The notes: a model not told the origin generated them from the letters alone. Numbered from the stretch's first letter, positions 42,598 to 51,392 are shown. The stretch: DNA of 64,000 nucleotides from Halogranum rubrum (GCF_900114455.1 NZ_FOTC01000002.1:405012-469011); one strand, 5' to 3'. Made by a program: numbers and translations.

Positions 42598-45282
42598 ATG
42601 AAACAGAGCGGACTCGTGGACTTCGCCGGAGGTGACGACGACCGACCCAGCGCGGAGGCTGCGGCCATCGCGGGCAACGGCGGCCAAGCCGTCAGCGACG
42701 TCGTCGACACCGCCGACGTGAAGTTCCCCGACGCCGACGGAACTATCGACCTCTCCGTCACACAGGTGGACTACACCATCGAAGGGTCTGGGAGCGACGA
42801 ATACCCCGTCATCCATCTCTTCGGCCGGACCGCCGACGACGTCGCCGAACACGTTCGCGTCCTCGGCTTTCGACCGTACTTCTACGCACCGACCGACTCG
42901 CTGACCGACGAGAAACTCGACCGAGACACCATCACCGGAACCGAAGACGGGTTCGAGAGTATCCGTGGCGACGCGCTGACCAAGGTGTTCGGCCGAACCC
43001 CGCGCGACGTCGGACAGATGCGAGACGAGTTCGACCACTACGAGGCGGACATTCTCTTTCCCAACCGCTTTCTCATCGACAAAGACATCGGCAGCGGGGT
43101 CCGCGTCGCCGAACGCCGTCTCGACGACGGGACGATTCAAGTCCCGCACGACGAAGTCGAAGCGCACGACGTCGACGCCGACCTCCGCGTCAACACCTTC
43201 GACATCGAAGTCGACGACCGCAGCGGGTTCCCGGAAGAGGGTGAGGAACCGATTATCTGTCTCACCAGCCACGACTCCTACCGCGACGAGTACATCGCGT
43301 GGCACTTCGTCGCCCCCGACGGCGAGGGGAAGCGACCGGACTCGCTCCCCAACTACGACCCACTGGAAGAGGACACGGACGTGCAGGTCCGGACGTTCGA
43401 CGCCGAGGACGCGATGCTCGACGCGTTCGTCGAGTACATCCGCGAGACCGACCCCGACGTCCTGACCGGGTGGAACTTCGAAGACTTCGACGCGCCGTAC
43501 TTCCTCGACCGCCTCGACGTACTGAACCCGACGAGCGACTACGACCTCGACATCGAGCGACTCTCCCGCGTCGGCGAAGTGTGGCGGAGCAACTGGGGCG
43601 GTCCGGACATCAAAGGTCGCGTCGTCTTCGACCTGCTGTACGCATACAAGCGGACGCAGTTCACCGAGTTGGAGTCCTACCGCCTCGACGCCGTCGGCGA
43701 ACTAGAACTCGACGTCGGAAAAGAACGCTACTCGGGCGACATCGGTGACTTGTGGGAACAGAACCCCGCGAAACTGCTGGAGTACAACGTTCGGGACGTG
43801 GAACTCTGCGTCGAAATCGACCGCAAACAGGAGGTCGTTCCCTTCTGGGACGAGGTGCGAACCTTCGTCGGGTGTCTGCTCGAAGACGCGCCGACGCCTG
43901 GCGACGCCGTCGACATCTACGTACTCCACAAGGTCCACGGGAAGTTCGCACTTCCCTCGAAGGGACAAGCCGAGTCCGAAGACTACGAAGGTGGGGCCGT
44001 CTTCGACCCCATCACGGGCGTCAAAGAGAACGTCACCGTCCTCGACTTGAAGTCGCTGTACCCGATGTGTATGGTGACGACGAACGCATCGCCAGAGACG
44101 AAGGTCGACCCCGACACGTACGACGGCGAGACGTTCCGTGCGCCCAACGGGACGCACTTCCGAAAGGAACCGGACGGCATCATCCGGTCGATGGTCGACG
44201 AACTACTCACCGAGCGTGAGGAGAAGAAGTCGCTCCGGAACGAACACGACCCGTCGAGTTCCGCGTACGAACAGTTCGACCGTCAGCAGGCGGCAGTGAA
44301 GGTCATCATGAACTCGTTGTACGGCGTGCTGGGGTGGGACCGTTTCCGTCTCTACGACAAGGAGATGGGTGCGGCAGTGACGGCCACCGGTCGAGAGGTC
44401 ATCAACTTCACCGAGAAAGCGGCCAAAGAGATCGGCTACGAGGTGGCGTACGGGGACACCGACTCCATCATGCTGGCGCTCGGTTCGGACGTCTCTAAAG
44501 AAGAGGCCATCGAGCAGTCCTTCGAGATAGAGGAGCACATCAACGCCGCGTACGACCAGTTCGCGCGCGACGAACTCGGGGCCGACGAACACCGCTTCCA
44601 GATCGAGTTCGAGAAACTCTACCGGCGGTTCTTCCAAGCGGGCAAGAAGAAACGCTACGCCGGACACATCGTCTGGAAAGAGGGCAAAGACGTCGACGAC
44701 ATCGACATCACCGGCTTCGAGTACAAACGCTCGGACATCGCGCCCATCACGAAAGAGGTGCAGAAGGACGTCTTGGAGATGATCGTCTACGGAGAGGACG
44801 TTGACGTCGTGAAAGACTACGTCCACGACGTCATCACGGACTTCCTCGAAGGCAACATGGAGTACGACCGAATCGGCATCCCCGGCGGCATCGGAAAGCG
44901 ACTGGAGAACTACGACACCGACACGGCACAGGTACGTGGCGCGAAGTACGCGAACCTCATGCTCGGGACGAACTTCCAGCGAGGGTCGAAACCGAAGCGA
45001 CTCTACTTGAAGAAGGTCCACCCTTCGTTCTTCCGTCGGATGGAGGACGAAGAAGGGTTCGACCCACAGCGAGACTATCAGTACGCCGAGTTCAAGCGAA
45101 ACCCGGACGTCATCTGCTTCGAGTACGCAGACCAGGTGCCGGAGGAGTTCGACGTCGACTGGGACAAGATGCTCGACAAGACGCTGAAAGGGCCTATCGA
45201 GCGGGTCATCGAGGCACTCGGGATGTCGTGGGACGAAGTGAAGTCAGGGCAGGAACAGACCGGTCTCGGGAGCTTCATGTGA
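42598..45282 (+). CDS. polB: Family B DNA polymerase, replicative
   Basis: The 894-residue enzyme is the archaeal replicative B-family polymerase with 3'-5' proofreading. Exonuclease motif I is FDIEVDD; motif II lies near TGWNFEDFD; motif III near YNVRDVEL. Polymerase motif A is DLKSLYPMCM, motif B KVIMNSLYGVLGW and motif C YGDTDSIML. The C terminus ends TGLGSFM; such tails often hold a PCNA-binding segment. No intein interrupts motifs A, B or C, although haloarchaeal polB genes often carry them at these sites. The ATG at 42598 is supported by a TATA box 27 bp upstream. Confidence 0.97.
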   Translation: MKQSGLVDFAGGDDDRPSAEAAAIAGNGGQAVSDVVDTADVKFPDADGTIDLSVTQVDYTIEGSGSDEYPVIHLFGRTADDVAEHVRVLGFRPYFYAPTDSLTDEKLDRDTITGTEDGFESIRGDALTKVFGRTPRDVGQMRDEFDHYEADILFPNRFLIDKDIGSGVRVAERRLDDGTIQVPHDEVEAHDVDADLRVNTFDIEVDDRSGFPEEGEEPIICLTSHDSYRDEYIAWHFVAPDGEGKRPDSLPNYDPLEEDTDVQVRTFDAEDAMLDAFVEYIRETDPDVLTGWNFEDFDAPYFLDRLDVLNPTSDYDLDIERLSRVGEVWRSNWGGPDIKGRVVFDLLYAYKRTQFTELESYRLDAVGELELDVGKERYSGDIGDLWEQNPAKLLEYNVRDVELCVEIDRKQEVVPFWDEVRTFVGCLLEDAPTPGDAVDIYVLHKVHGKFALPSKGQAESEDYEGGAVFDPITGVKENVTVLDLKSLYPMCMVTTNASPETKVDPDTYDGETFRAPNGTHFRKEPDGIIRSMVDELLTEREEKKSLRNEHDPSSSAYEQFDRQQAAVKVIMNSLYGVLGWDRFRLYDKEMGAAVTATGREVINFTEKAAKEIGYEVAYGDTDSIMLALGSDVSKEEAIEQSFEIEEHINAAYDQFARDELGADEHRFQIEFEKLYRRFFQAGKKKRYAGHIVWKEGKDVDDIDITGFEYKRSDIAPITKEVQKDVLEMIVYGEDVDVVKDYVHDVITDFLEGNMEYDRIGIPGGIGKRLENYDTDTAQVRGAKYANLMLGTNFQRGSKPKRLYLKKVHPSFFRRMEDEEGFDPQRDYQYAEFKRNPDVICFEYADQVPEEFDVDWDKMLDKTLKGPIERVIEALGMSWDEVKSGQEQTGLGSFM

Positions 45283-45374
45283 GCCGGGCCGAACGACCGA
45301 CGTTCTAGCCAGATGCGCACACACCACAGGGTCGAAACACCCGTTCGACACCGGTGTGATCTTTTCTCATTCGG

Positions 45375-45386
45375 AAAATAAATTTA
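45375..45386 (+). promoter_or_regulatory. TATA box of the suf operon
   Basis: AAAATAAATTTA is a strong TATA element in the 189-bp gap after polB. Transcription should start near 45410. Confidence 0.55.
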
Positions 45387-45411
45387 CCCGGCACAAAACG
45401 CGCAGGGGGTG

Positions 45412-45425
45412 AATGCGTAAGCATT
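45412..45425. promoter_or_regulatory. Palindrome at the predicted suf transcription start
   Basis: AATGCGTAAGCATT has perfect 5-bp arms (AATGC/GCATT) around GTAA and lies at the start point expected from the TATA box at 45375. A regulator bound here would block initiation. A direct repeat ATGCGT follows. The regulator is unknown. Confidence 0.4.
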
Positions 45426-45471
45426 ATGCGTCGGACTCCCCACCGTTCGCACACGAGGCAACGAACCAACA

Positions 45472-46383
45472 ATGGCAACACTCGAAATTAAAAACCTCCA
45501 CGCAGAGGTCGCAGAGGAGGACGGTGAACAGATTCTCCGGGGCGTCGATTTGACGGTCAACTCCGGCGAAATCCACGCTCTCATGGGTCCAAACGGGTCC
45601 GGGAAGTCGACGACGTCGAAAGTCATCGCCGGCCACCCGGCCTACAGGGTCACGGAGGGCGAAGTACTGCTCCACCTCGAAGACGGCGACTTCGGCGACG
45701 ACTTCGAGATTCCGGAGGACAAGCTGTCGTGGAACCTTCTCGAACTCGAACCTAACGAGCGAGCGGCACTGGGTATCTTCCTTGCGTTCCAGTACCCCGC
45801 CGAGATCGAGGGCGTCACCATGACCAACTTCCTCCGCACGGCGCTCAACGCCAAACTCGAAGAGCGCGAAGAGCTCTTCGAGGACGACGACGGCGAAGAG
45901 AAAGAAGAGGAGGAACCCGGCTACGACACCTCCCCGATGGAGGGCAACGTCGACGACGGCGACGTCGGCGTCGCCGAGTTCCAGCAGATTCTCAAAGAGA
46001 AGATGCAGCTGCTCGACATGGACGAGAAGTTCGCCCAGCGCTACCTGAACGCGGGCTTCTCGGGCGGCGAGAAGAAGCAGAACGAAGTGCTGCAGGCCGC
46101 CATCCTCGAACCCTCGATCGCAGTTCTCGACGAGATCGACTCCGGGCTGGACATCGACCGCCTGCAGGACGTCTCGAAGGGTATCAACGCGCTCCGCGAC
46201 GAGCAGGGCACGGGCATCCTTCAGATCACGCACTACCAGCGGATCCTCGAATACGTCGAACCCGACCACGTCCACATCATGCTCGACGGTAAGGTCGTCA
46301 AGAGCGGTGACGCGAGCCTCGCCGAGGAGCTCGAGGACAAAGGGTACGACTGGGTCCGCCAGGAAGTCTACGAGACAGCGTAA
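45472..46383 (+). CDS. sufC: Fe-S cluster assembly ATPase SufC
   Basis: The 303-residue ATPase powers the SufBCD scaffold. Walker A is GPNGSGKSTTSKV, the Q-loop region is FLAFQYPAEIEGV, the ABC signature is FSGGEKKQNEVLQAA and Walker B is IAVLDEIDSGLDID. Between the Q-loop and signature is a long acidic insertion (about 130-165, with EEREELFEDDDGEEKEEEEP), longer than in bacterial SufC and a probable salt adaptation. It is the first gene of the operon, 26 bp before sufB. Confidence 0.96.
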   Translation: MATLEIKNLHAEVAEEDGEQILRGVDLTVNSGEIHALMGPNGSGKSTTSKVIAGHPAYRVTEGEVLLHLEDGDFGDDFEIPEDKLSWNLLELEPNERAALGIFLAFQYPAEIEGVTMTNFLRTALNAKLEEREELFEDDDGEEKEEEEPGYDTSPMEGNVDDGDVGVAEFQQILKEKMQLLDMDEKFAQRYLNAGFSGGEKKQNEVLQAAILEPSIAVLDEIDSGLDIDRLQDVSKGINALRDEQGTGILQITHYQRILEYVEPDHVHIMLDGKVVKSGDASLAEELEDKGYDWVRQEVYETA

Positions 46384-46409
46384 TACGGCTGCAACCACAA
46401 GCACACATC

Positions 46410-47840
46410 ATGAGCTCAGATCAAGACCACCTCAAAGAGACCGACACGGAAGCTCGCTTCGAGTTCAAGAAGGAGCAGAAGTCGTCGTTCCAGGCCGACA
46501 AAGGCCTCACCGAAGAGACCATCCGGGTCATCTCCGAGGACAAAGACGAACCCGAATGGATGCTCCAGCGCCGTCTCCGTGCGTTGAAGCAGTATCAGAA
46601 GATGCCGATGCCGACCGACTGGCCCGGCCAGCCGGACCTCTCGGAGGTCGACGTCGACGAAATCGTCCCGTACATCCGCCCCGACGTCGAGACGCGCGGC
46701 GGCGTCGACGACTGGACGGACCTGCCGGACGACATCAAAGACACGTTCGACAAACTCGGCATCCCGGAAGCCGAGAAGAACGCACTCTCTGGTGTCGGCG
46801 CGCAGTACGAGTCCGAAGTCGTCTACCAGAACATGCAGGAACAGTGGGAGGAGAAGGGCGTCGTCTTCTGCAACATGGACAAGGCCGTCCAGGAGCACGA
46901 AGACCTCGTCAAGGAGTACTTCATGACGAAGTGCGTCCCCCCGAGCGACAACAAGTTCGCCGCACTCCACGGCGCCATCTGGTCCGGCGGGTCGTTCGTC
47001 TACGTCCCCGAGGACGTGACGGTCGAGATGCCGATTCAGGCGTACTTCCGCATGAACTCCGAAGGGATGGGCCAGTTCGAGCACACGCTCATCATCGCGG
47101 AGGAAGGCAGCGAAGTCCACTACATCGAAGGCTGCAGTGCGCCGAAGTACTCGGCGTTCAACCTGCACTCCGGCGGTGTCGAAGTCTTCGTGGGTGAGGA
47201 CGCACACGTCCAGTACTCGACCGTTCAGAACTGGTCGAAGAACACCTACAACCTCAACACCAAGCGCGCCATCGTCGAGAAGAACGGCCGCATGGAGTGG
47301 ATTTCGGGCAGCATGGGTTCGAAAGCGACCATGCTCTACCCGGCCTCCATCCTGAAGGGTCGCGGTGCCTCGGACAACCACATCACCATCGCCTTCGCGG
47401 GCGAGGGACAGAACATCGACACCGGCGCGAAAGTCTACCACAACGCGCCGAACACGAAGTCGACCATCGAGTCCAAGAGTATCAGTAAGGACGGTGGCCG
47501 GACGAACTACCGTGGTCTCGTCCACATCGCCAACGGCGCGACGAACTCCTCGACGTCCGTCGAGTGTGACGCGCTCATGTTCGACAACGAGTCCACCTCG
47601 GACACGATGCCGTACATGGAGATCAACGAGTCCACCGTCGACGTCGCCCACGAGGCGACCGTCGGGAAGATCGGCGACGAGGACGTCTTCTACCTCCAGT
47701 CGCGTGGTCTCGACGACGACGACGCCAAGCAGATGATCGTCTCGGGCTTCATCGAGCCTATCACGGAAGAACTGCCCATCGAGTACGCGGTGGAACTCAA
47801 CCGCCTCGTCGAACTCGAGATGGAGGGGAGCCTCGGATAG
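46410..47840 (+). CDS. sufB: Fe-S cluster assembly scaffold SufB
   Basis: The 476-residue scaffold protein builds Fe-S clusters with SufC and SufD. The family core is intact: LSGVGAQYESEVVY, YVPEDVTVEMPIQAYFRMNSE, IAEEGSEVHYIEGCSAP, NWSKNTYNLNTKR, IAFAGEGQNIDTGAKVYH, and SVECDALMFDNESTSDTMP near the C terminus. No separate FAD site is visible. The stop codon abuts the sufD start without a spacer, so translation is coupled. Confidence 0.97.
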   Translation: MSSDQDHLKETDTEARFEFKKEQKSSFQADKGLTEETIRVISEDKDEPEWMLQRRLRALKQYQKMPMPTDWPGQPDLSEVDVDEIVPYIRPDVETRGGVDDWTDLPDDIKDTFDKLGIPEAEKNALSGVGAQYESEVVYQNMQEQWEEKGVVFCNMDKAVQEHEDLVKEYFMTKCVPPSDNKFAALHGAIWSGGSFVYVPEDVTVEMPIQAYFRMNSEGMGQFEHTLIIAEEGSEVHYIEGCSAPKYSAFNLHSGGVEVFVGEDAHVQYSTVQNWSKNTYNLNTKRAIVEKNGRMEWISGSMGSKATMLYPASILKGRGASDNHITIAFAGEGQNIDTGAKVYHNAPNTKSTIESKSISKDGGRTNYRGLVHIANGATNSSTSVECDALMFDNESTSDTMPYMEINESTVDVAHEATVGKIGDEDVFYLQSRGLDDDDAKQMIVSGFIEPITEELPIEYAVELNRLVELEMEGSLG

Positions 47841-49055
47841 ATGTCGAGTAAGGCACTTCCCGCGAACCTCTCCGAGGAGACGGTTCGCACGATCTCCGAC
47901 GAGCGAGACGAACCCGAGTGGCTCCTCGAAGCGCGTCTCGACGCGCTCGAATCGCTCGAATCGCTCGACCTGCCGGACGTCATCCAGACGCCCGGTCGGC
48001 GCTGGACGAACCTCGAAGCGCTCGACTTCGAGGAACTCGTCGACCCGCTGAACGCGGCCGACACGACCGAACGTGTCACCGCCGAGGGTGTCGAGGTGCT
48101 CTCGTTCACGGAAGCGCTCGACAGTCACGAGGAGGTCGTCGAGGAGGCGTTCGGGTCGACCATCGCGCCCGACACGAACTACCTGACCGCGCTGTCGGCG
48201 GCGCTGTTCACCACTGGCACGCTCATCTACGTCCCCGAGGACGTCGACGCCGAAGACGTGAAGATTCGTGCCGAGATGAACTCGAAGTCGCTGTTCAGCC
48301 ACACGCTCGTCGTCACCGAGAAATCCTCCTCGGTGACGATTCTCGAAGCCATCGAGAGCGGCGAGAGCGACGTCGAGGGCGAGCGATACTTCTCGAACCT
48401 CGTCGAAATCGTCGCCGGTGAGAACTCCTACGTCCAGTACGGTTCGTTGCAGAACCTGGACGAGAACACGTACACCTACTCGCTGAAGCGCGGCGACGCC
48501 GGTGTCTACTCGACGATCAACTGGATCGAGGGGAACCTCGGTTCGCGCCTCACGCGCAGCGACATCGAGACGGAACTCAACGGCGACTCTTCGGAGACGA
48601 AGATCGTCGGCGCGTTCTTCGGTCACAACGACCAGCATCTCGACGTCAACGCGCGTGTCTGGCACAAAGCCGAGCACACGACGGCGGACCTCGTGACTCG
48701 CGGCGTCCTCGACGACGAGGCACGCTCGGTCTACGAGGGTGTCCAGGACGTCGGTCGCGACGCCTGGGACACGAACTCCTACCAGCGTGAGAACACGCTG
48801 ATGCTCTCTGATGAGTCCGAGGCCGACGCCTCTCCGAAGCTCATCATCAACAACCACGACACCGAAGCGTCGCACGCGGCGACGGTCGGACAGGTCGACA
48901 AGGAGGACCTGTTCTACATGCTGTCTCGCTCCATCCCGGAGCGGACCGCACGCAACATGCTCGTGGAGGGCTTCTTCGTGCCCGTCCTCGACGAAATCGA
49001 GGTTGACGAGTTCCGCGAGGACCTCCAGGAACTCATCAGCGCGCGTCTGGACTAA
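47841..49055 (+). CDS. sufD: Fe-S cluster assembly protein SufD
   Basis: The 404-residue SufB paralogue shares SNLVEIVAGENSYVQYGSLQNL, FFGHNDQHLDVNARVWHKAEHT and ASHAATVGQVDKEDLFYMLSRS with it. It is the usual SufD partner, shorter at the N terminus. It completes the sufC-sufB-sufD operon. SufS/SufU are not in the window, so cysteine desulfurase must be encoded elsewhere. Confidence 0.95.
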   Translation: MSSKALPANLSEETVRTISDERDEPEWLLEARLDALESLESLDLPDVIQTPGRRWTNLEALDFEELVDPLNAADTTERVTAEGVEVLSFTEALDSHEEVVEEAFGSTIAPDTNYLTALSAALFTTGTLIYVPEDVDAEDVKIRAEMNSKSLFSHTLVVTEKSSSVTILEAIESGESDVEGERYFSNLVEIVAGENSYVQYGSLQNLDENTYTYSLKRGDAGVYSTINWIEGNLGSRLTRSDIETELNGDSSETKIVGAFFGHNDQHLDVNARVWHKAEHTTADLVTRGVLDDEARSVYEGVQDVGRDAWDTNSYQRENTLMLSDESEADASPKLIINNHDTEASHAATVGQVDKEDLFYMLSRSIPERTARNMLVEGFFVPVLDEIEVDEFREDLQELISARLD

Positions 49056-49125
49056 GACGCACCCTCTGCGGTTCTTTCTCTCTTTCAGTGGTCGTGAGCG
49101 GTCGCTTTGCTTTTGTCAGAGAAAG

Positions 49126-49137
49126 GATTATTATCGG
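49126..49137 (+). promoter_or_regulatory. TATA box of the gene at 49158
   Basis: GATTATTATCGG lies about 26 bp before the ATG at 49158, so the transcript should be leaderless. Confidence 0.5.
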
Positions 49138-49157
49138 TTCGAGAGAGTTGACGAAAG

Positions 49158-49922
49158 ATGCCGTGGCGCGACGAGATTCACATCGATGCGGTCGACTACA
49201 GCGACAAGCCGATAGACGACGGACCCGCGCCAAGAGGCGACGAAATCCAGTATGGGAATGTAGCCGAGTTACTAACACAGAGCGACGGCCACGAGGTAAC
49301 TGTCGAGCTACAATACTGGTGGCCACAGCGGGCCGATATTGACGTTGAAAAACCCGTGAGCAGTGCAGCAGCCTACATCGCGTGGCGAGTTGATGACCAG
49401 ACCGGGCACTACGGCGTCTTCGACGGCCACGCAAAGCGCGTCTGGTTCGGCATGAATACGGTCGAATACGAGGGACGCACCTACTCGTTCGTCGACATTG
49501 GTCCAGACTGGCGAGATAAACTATTCTGGACCACGTTTGCCGATGGACTGTACACCCATCACTTGCAGTATCCTGCACACCAGACCGAGGAAATCACCGT
49601 TTCAGACGTGAATTCGATTGTCGACCACAATACTGGGCCGAAGAGTTCAGTTTGCGAAGTTCTTACGAATGTTCATTCGCAGACGTTGAGATACCAGTTT
49701 CAAGCGTGGCGACCAAAGACGAGTCAAGCAGTCTTTTTCGCCGTTCGAAACACTGACCAGCCAGTTTGGCATGCAACCCGTGGTGTACTCGACCGTCAGT
49801 CATTGCTCTCGGACAGCGGAACGGCAATCAAATTCGACGAGGAGTCGTTCCGAGACGTCTACCAACTCGCAGCGAACTTGCGGGATGATGACTTGACCGG
49901 CTTTCAGTACTGCGGAGAGTAA
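49158..49922 (+). CDS. Unknown 254-residue protein with unlike codon use
   Basis: I do not recognise a family. The 254-residue protein is beta-rich and has many aromatic residues (AYIAWRVDDQTGHYGVFDGHAKRVWFG, FVDIGPDWRDKLFWTTFADG). It contains two similar-looking aromatic segments and no signal peptide. Its codons include more A/T-ending forms (for example GAA AAA, ATT, ATA-rich stretches) than the flanking genes, and it stands alone with its own promoter between the suf operon and a structured intergenic element. This suggests acquisition by transfer. It may be an RNA- or carbohydrate-binding fold; that is only a guess. Confidence 0.7.
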   Translation: MPWRDEIHIDAVDYSDKPIDDGPAPRGDEIQYGNVAELLTQSDGHEVTVELQYWWPQRADIDVEKPVSSAAAYIAWRVDDQTGHYGVFDGHAKRVWFGMNTVEYEGRTYSFVDIGPDWRDKLFWTTFADGLYTHHLQYPAHQTEEITVSDVNSIVDHNTGPKSSVCEVLTNVHSQTLRYQFQAWRPKTSQAVFFAVRNTDQPVWHATRGVLDRQSLLSDSGTAIKFDEESFRDVYQLAANLRDDDLTGFQYCGE

Positions 49923-49976
49923 CTGTTTCGTACCGCGAGCGACCGCAGGGAGTGAGCGGGCCGACGACCGAGCGGA

Positions 49977-49993
49977 AGGCGACAAAGTCGCCT
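49977..49993. repeat. Perfect 7-bp hairpin, part of a structured intergenic element
   Basis: AGGCGAC and GTCGCCT pair around AAA. It precedes the larger repeat at 50019-50067 and shares the GTCGCC/GGCGAC core with it. Confidence 0.6.
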
Positions 49994-50018
49994 GAAGCAA
50001 GGGAGGAGTGCTTTTGGT

Positions 50019-50067
50019 CCAGCTTTTACCGAGGGTCGCCGGAGGCGACCCGCAGAGTAAAAGGTGG
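50019..50067. repeat. Nested inverted repeat (11-bp outer, 8-bp inner arms)
   Basis: The outer arms CCAGCTTTTAC (50019-50029) and GTAAAAGGTGG (50057-50067) pair with one mismatch; the inner arms GGGTCGCC (50033-50040) and GGCGACCC (50044-50051) pair perfectly around GGA. The flanking GAGCGACCGCAGGGAGTGAGCG resembles sequence found between many haloarchaeal genes, so this may be a dispersed element. No gene lies in 49923-50101. Confidence 0.6.
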
Positions 50068-50101
50068 AGGTGTTAAGTCAATCCCCTACACACCTCCTGT
50101 C

Positions 50102-50143
50102 ATGAACGAGGTATCGCGCTCGAACAAGAGGTGTCTCGCGTGA
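50102..50143 (+). CDS. Possible 13-residue leader peptide before the ferritin-like gene
   Basis: ATG 50102 opens MNEVSRSNKRCLA and its TGA (50141-50143) overlaps the GTG at 50140. It could couple translation. Chance is possible. Confidence 0.2.
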   Translation: MNEVSRSNKRCLA

Positions 50144-50637
50144 GCGTCGGCAACCAGGTTACGTCCGACCACCAACTCGCTCGCCTCCTCCAAATCGGCA
50201 TCGTACTGGAGGAAGTCGTGGAGGCGCGCGCGTACCACCACTACCAGTCGCTCGCCGAGGAGGACCGCCACCTCGACGCGGAGCTAGAGGAGTTGCTCGA
50301 ACACGCCGCCGAAGAGTCCGCAGAACACCGCGAACAGCTAGAGGGACTCATCGCCGGTCTCGACGCCGAGAGCATCCCGTTCGAGGACATCGAGACGTTG
50401 GTCGAAGCGAAGTACGGACAGACCAAACCCGAAGATTTCGACGGGATTCTCTACGACCAACTGTGTAACGAGGAGACAGCTTACAAGTTCTACGACGACC
50501 TCATCGACGGTATCGAAGCGAGTGACGCGGAGTTCTCGATCGACCGCGAACAGCTCTTGGTCGCCCTCCGGACGATTCGCGAGGAGGAGGCAGACGGCGT
50601 CGAAGCGGTCACGAAAATCATGGAGACACGAGAATGA
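50140..50637 (+). CDS. Ferritin-like (rubrerythrin-type) diiron protein
   Basis: The 165-residue protein is a four-helix bundle with a ferritin-like diiron pattern: Glu in EEVVEARAYHHY, then ExxH in AEESAEHREQLE, a Glu in NEETAYKFYDD and paired Glu in REEEADGVEAVTK. It lacks the rubredoxin domain. It probably stores or detoxifies iron. It lies 13 bp upstream of the DtxR-type gene and is likely co-transcribed with it. GTG 50140 is chosen because family homology begins close to it; GTG 50131 is possible. Confidence 0.78.
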   Translation: MSVGNQVTSDHQLARLLQIGIVLEEVVEARAYHHYQSLAEEDRHLDAELEELLEHAAEESAEHREQLEGLIAGLDAESIPFEDIETLVEAKYGQTKPEDFDGILYDQLCNEETAYKFYDDLIDGIEASDAEFSIDREQLLVALRTIREEEADGVEAVTKIMETRE

Positions 50638-50650
50638 GCGAGGAGAACCA

Positions 50651-51085
50651 ATGAACACGGCAGATCAGTACGTCAAGGCGATCTACCTCCTCCAACAGAT
50701 GGAGGACGGACCAGCATCGACAGGCGCACTCGCGGATATGCTCGACGTGAGTCCGGCGAGCGCCAACGAAATGATCGGTAAACTCGAAGACCGAGGACTC
50801 GCCGAACACGAGAAGTACAAAGGAGTCACGCTGAGCGACGACGGAATCGTCCGCGCACGCGACGCCATCCAGACGTACTGTATCATCGAGCGATTCCTCG
50901 CGAACGTCCTCGACGTAGAGGAGTTCCGCGCCGAGGCCCGCGAACTTGAGAGTGTCATCGACGAGACGGTCGCCGAGCGCCTCGACACCATCATCGACAG
51001 GAACGCGGAGTGTCCGGACTGTTTCGACCCGGAGACGGACGCCTGTGAGTATCTCGAAGTCGAACACGAGAAGCCCGCCGACTGA
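50651..51085 (+). CDS. sirR: DtxR/SirR-type metal-dependent regulator
   Basis: The 144-residue protein has the two-domain DtxR layout: a winged HTH (NTADQYVKAIYLLQQM, then LADMLDVSPASANEMIGKLEDRGL) and a dimerisation/metal domain with the usual acidic and His/Cys residues. The C terminus holds AECPDCFDPETDACEYLEVEHE, an extra cysteine cluster. In haloarchaea such regulators repress iron or manganese transport genes under metal sufficiency. Position with a ferritin-like gene and near suf supports an iron role. Confidence 0.9.
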   Translation: MNTADQYVKAIYLLQQMEDGPASTGALADMLDVSPASANEMIGKLEDRGLAEHEKYKGVTLSDDGIVRARDAIQTYCIIERFLANVLDVEEFRAEARELESVIDETVAERLDTIIDRNAECPDCFDPETDACEYLEVEHEKPAD

Positions 51086-51138
51086 GTCACGGCGTGAATC
51101 CCCCTATCGTTATATGAGTGGACCGTGACGCCCCGAGC

Positions 51139-51303
51139 ATGGATGGGACAAGCAGACGATTTGGCCGTCTCAGACGATTTGTGGGGTTCGCCCACGAACC
51201 AGTGCCAGCGTATCGCTGTCACGGTTGCCGTACGGGATTCGACGTGCAATACCACGTCTGTCCCGACTGCGGTGGCTACTCGGTCGAACCGGTTCGAGAG
51301 TAG
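51139..51303 (+). CDS. 54-residue zinc-ribbon protein
   Basis: Cys27, 30, 41 and 44 (CHGC and CPDC) form a small zinc ribbon behind a basic N terminus (TSRRFGRLRRFVGFA). The ATG at 51139 is preferred to a GTG seven codons earlier. It follows sirR by 53 bp. Likely a small nucleic-acid or protein-binding factor; function unknown. Confidence 0.72.
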   Translation: MDGTSRRFGRLRRFVGFAHEPVPAYRCHGCRTGFDVQYHVCPDCGGYSVEPVRE

Positions 51304-51363
51304 CGAACGAGGGAACACTGCCGTTCTGTGTATAATGTAAGTTTTCCATACTGTTAGTAAAAG

Positions 51364-51371
51364 CTATATCG
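51364..51371 (+). promoter_or_regulatory. TATA box of the gene at 51393
   Basis: CTATATCG lies about 26 bp before the ATG at 51393, predicting a leaderless transcript. Confidence 0.45.
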
Positions 51372-51392
51372 AATGACGTGTTAGTAGATGTC

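Noticed and set aside
46416-48875. Open frame of 819 codons on the minus strand across sufB and sufD
   Set aside because: It is antisense to two clear genes; GC-rich third-position bias removes stops on the opposite strand. Its sequence is Val/Arg/Asp-rich with no family signature.
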